From positions 434,001-498,000 of the forward strand of contig JACYLU010000015.1 in NCBI GenBank assembly GCA_015272325.1: DNA of 64,000 nucleotides, given 5' to 3'. The notes under the pieces were generated by a model. It saw nothing but the letters and a program-made list of their open reading frames with translations, was not told the DNA's origin and did no database searches. Both the position numbers and the translations under genes were made by a program. This document shows, piece by piece, positions 62,709-64,000 of this stretch (position 1 is its first letter; each line of letters opens with the position of its first letter). Source of the stretch: Synechococcales cyanobacterium C42_A2020_086 (GTDB lineage: Bacteria > Cyanobacteriota > Cyanobacteriia > Elainellales > Elainellaceae).

Positions 62709-64000
62709 ATGCAACCGTCTCAAACTGCATCTCAAAACACGAATGAGCTGCCTTTAGTCTCATCTCCATCGTCAGTAGTCAAAGTAGGCGGAACCCCTTC
62801 TCTTAGTACAACTCCTCAGGCCGCAACAAGCGCAACTTCACCAACCTTTCCCCATACGCTAACCGGAGGGGGGGCGCGCTGGACCGTAGAAAATAATCTA
62901 CCCGGACTCGGTATCGGTGCTGCATCGATCGGGAATCAAGGAAATGCCTACGATGCTGGTTTGCAACTGATGGTGAACGGTCAGCCGCTGGTAGCACCCA
63001 TTGCTAGCGCCACCTCAAACCTCCTGACAACTCAGCCTGTGAGACTAGCGTCGGGACTGGAGGTGACCGTGCAGTACTTTGCGGTTCCCGATGACGGCAT
63101 TCTGCGGACGCTGGTGAGCTTCCGTAACCCGAGCAGCAGTACCATTTCGACGCAAGTGGATTGGGCGACTGACGTCGGTTCTGATGCCAAGACCACCATT
63201 GCTGCCACAAGCGATAACGATACGGTTGTCGAAGCCAGCGACCGTTGGATCATTACTGAAGATGGCAACTCCCTGGGTGGTGATGTAGCCAATCTGCATG
63301 TCTTGTTTGGTTCGGGTCGCCCAGCTGTGACGCCAGCGCAAACTAGCACCACCTTGGCATCCGGGGCAGAAGGCATTCTCAGCCGCTACAATATCTCGGT
63401 TCCGGGCAATGCAACCCGATCGCTGCTCTTCTTTAATGGCATTGCTGGCACCACCGCAGGAGCCAAGCACGATACCAGCCAGTTTGAATCAGTCTCGCGG
63501 CTGCTGGGCACCAACCTCCTGAATGGATTGACGGCGCAACAGCGGCAGGAAGTATTGAACTGGGATCTGTCGGGTACCGCAACCCTGACTGGCGGTGGTG
63601 CCACCTGGACCATCACTAACGATCTGGGGACCAGCAATCAGTTGCCAAGCGGCGGCGAAATTGATGATGTTCACCCTGGTCTCGGCTTTGGCGTTCTCGA
63701 TGCTGCAGTTAGCTCCCATGGCGATGCGGTGGATGGCGGCATGATGCTGTTTGTGAACAATCAGCAGTTTGTGGCACCAACCACCGGCAACAGCCAATCT
63801 GGGCGCACCTATACAACGGGCGAAGTCACGATGTCAGGGCTGAATGTCAAGGTGCAGTACCATGCTATGGCGCATCAGCCTGTGTTGCGCTCCTTGGTTA
63901 GCTTCCGCAACCCCACGAATGCCGATATTACGATTCCGGTCAGCTGGGCAACAAACGTTGGCTCAGACAGCAACACCACTATTGTTTCGACCAGCAGCGG
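62709..64000 (+). CDS. Large repeat-domain, probably surface or exported protein (3' end outside window)
   Basis: 430 codons are visible and the frame is open at the edge. No signal peptide: the N-terminus is Ser/Gln/Pro-rich (MQPSQTASQNTNELPLVSS). Two homologous domains of roughly 230 residues follow, both starting TLTGGGARWTV or TLTGGGATWTI, with SIGNQGNAYDAGLQLMVNGQ / SSHGDAVDGGMMLFVNNQQ, then TLVSFRNPSSSTIS / SLVSFRNPTNADIT, and ending WATDVGSDAKTTI / WATNVGSDSNTTI. The composition (Gly, Asn, Thr, Asp, very few Lys) is that of beta-rich secreted proteins, often exported by type I systems without an N-terminal signal. A C-terminal secretion signal would lie outside the window. Function unknown. 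Confidence 0.85.
   Translation, partial: MQPSQTASQNTNELPLVSSPSSVVKVGGTPSLSTTPQAATSATSPTFPHTLTGGGARWTVENNLPGLGIGAASIGNQGNAYDAGLQLMVNGQPLVAPIASATSNLLTTQPVRLASGLEVTVQYFAVPDDGILRTLVSFRNPSSSTISTQVDWATDVGSDAKTTIAATSDNDTVVEASDRWIITEDGNSLGGDVANLHVLFGSGRPAVTPAQTSTTLASGAEGILSRYNISVPGNATRSLLFFNGIAGTTAGAKHDTSQFESVSRLLGTNLLNGLTAQQRQEVLNWDLSGTATLTGGGATWTITNDLGTSNQLPSGGEIDDVHPGLGFGVLDAAVSSHGDAVDGGMMLFVNNQQFVAPTTGNSQSGRTYTTGEVTMSGLNVKVQYHAMAHQPVLRSLVSFRNPTNADITIPVSWATNVGSDSNTTIVSTSS

Noticed and set aside
1-64000. CRISPR array, intact IS element or rRNA/tRNA genes
   Set aside because: Looked for regularly spaced repeats, transposase motifs and RNA gene signatures; none found. The direct repeats seen are tandem without spacers.

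Overview
The window is about 64 kb of cyanobacterial chromosome. Evidence for this is an RpaB (Ycf27) response regulator, an RbcR-type LysR regulator, a cluster matching the cyanobacterial photosystem II assembly proficiency (PAP) operon, a Z-ISO/NnrU carotenoid-isomerase homologue, a DUF4912 protein, a J-domain/pentapeptide protein and several Hanks-type kinases. Low gene density, roughly 50-55% GC by eye and long spacers fit a filamentous, Leptolyngbya-like lineage, but that placement is inference. I saw no rRNA, tRNA, CRISPR array or intact insertion sequence.

Layout: 1-5740 holds a truncated J-domain/pentapeptide gene, ilvB, purM and two small exported proteins. 5946-13322 holds an unusually long recJ, htpX, a ROK/polyphosphate glucokinase and typA. 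13800-21332 holds a phosphate-binding-like/DUF4912 fusion, an LpxB-like glycosyltransferase, the rpsP-khpA-phoH operon, a Z-ISO homologue and a thioredoxin. 22075-35230 is a signalling and photosynthesis block: a membrane kinase, then (minus strand) a rearranged PAP-like operon of a roadblock-like protein, a 2Fe-2S ferredoxin, two phycobiliprotein-like proteins, two V4R proteins, a small protein and a terminal kinase. This is divergent from rbcR, which is followed by a zinc-ribbon kinase and a periplasmic-type receptor.

35268-46337 holds a Crp-family regulator, a stand-alone DALR-domain protein, a candidate small RNA, cell-wall and protease-like enzymes, a P-type ATPase, pyrR, a degenerate N-lobe-only pseudokinase and a nickel/copper-type CsoR regulator. 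46525-55282 holds prfC, two paralogous membrane-anchored repeat proteins and a B12-binding radical SAM protein. 55531-61893 is the lipid operon plsX-fabH-fabD-plsC, then rpaB (forced UUG start) divergent from radA. The window ends inside a long repeat-domain protein.

Three features span the window. Hanks-type kinases are frequent (three apparently active, one pseudokinase), each with a different accessory domain. Many intergenic gaps carry a private tandem duplication of about 9-18 bp, several overlapping stop codons. One gap holds a compact promoter-RNA-terminator unit whose 5' end is complementary to the conserved Yfr1 core as I recall it.
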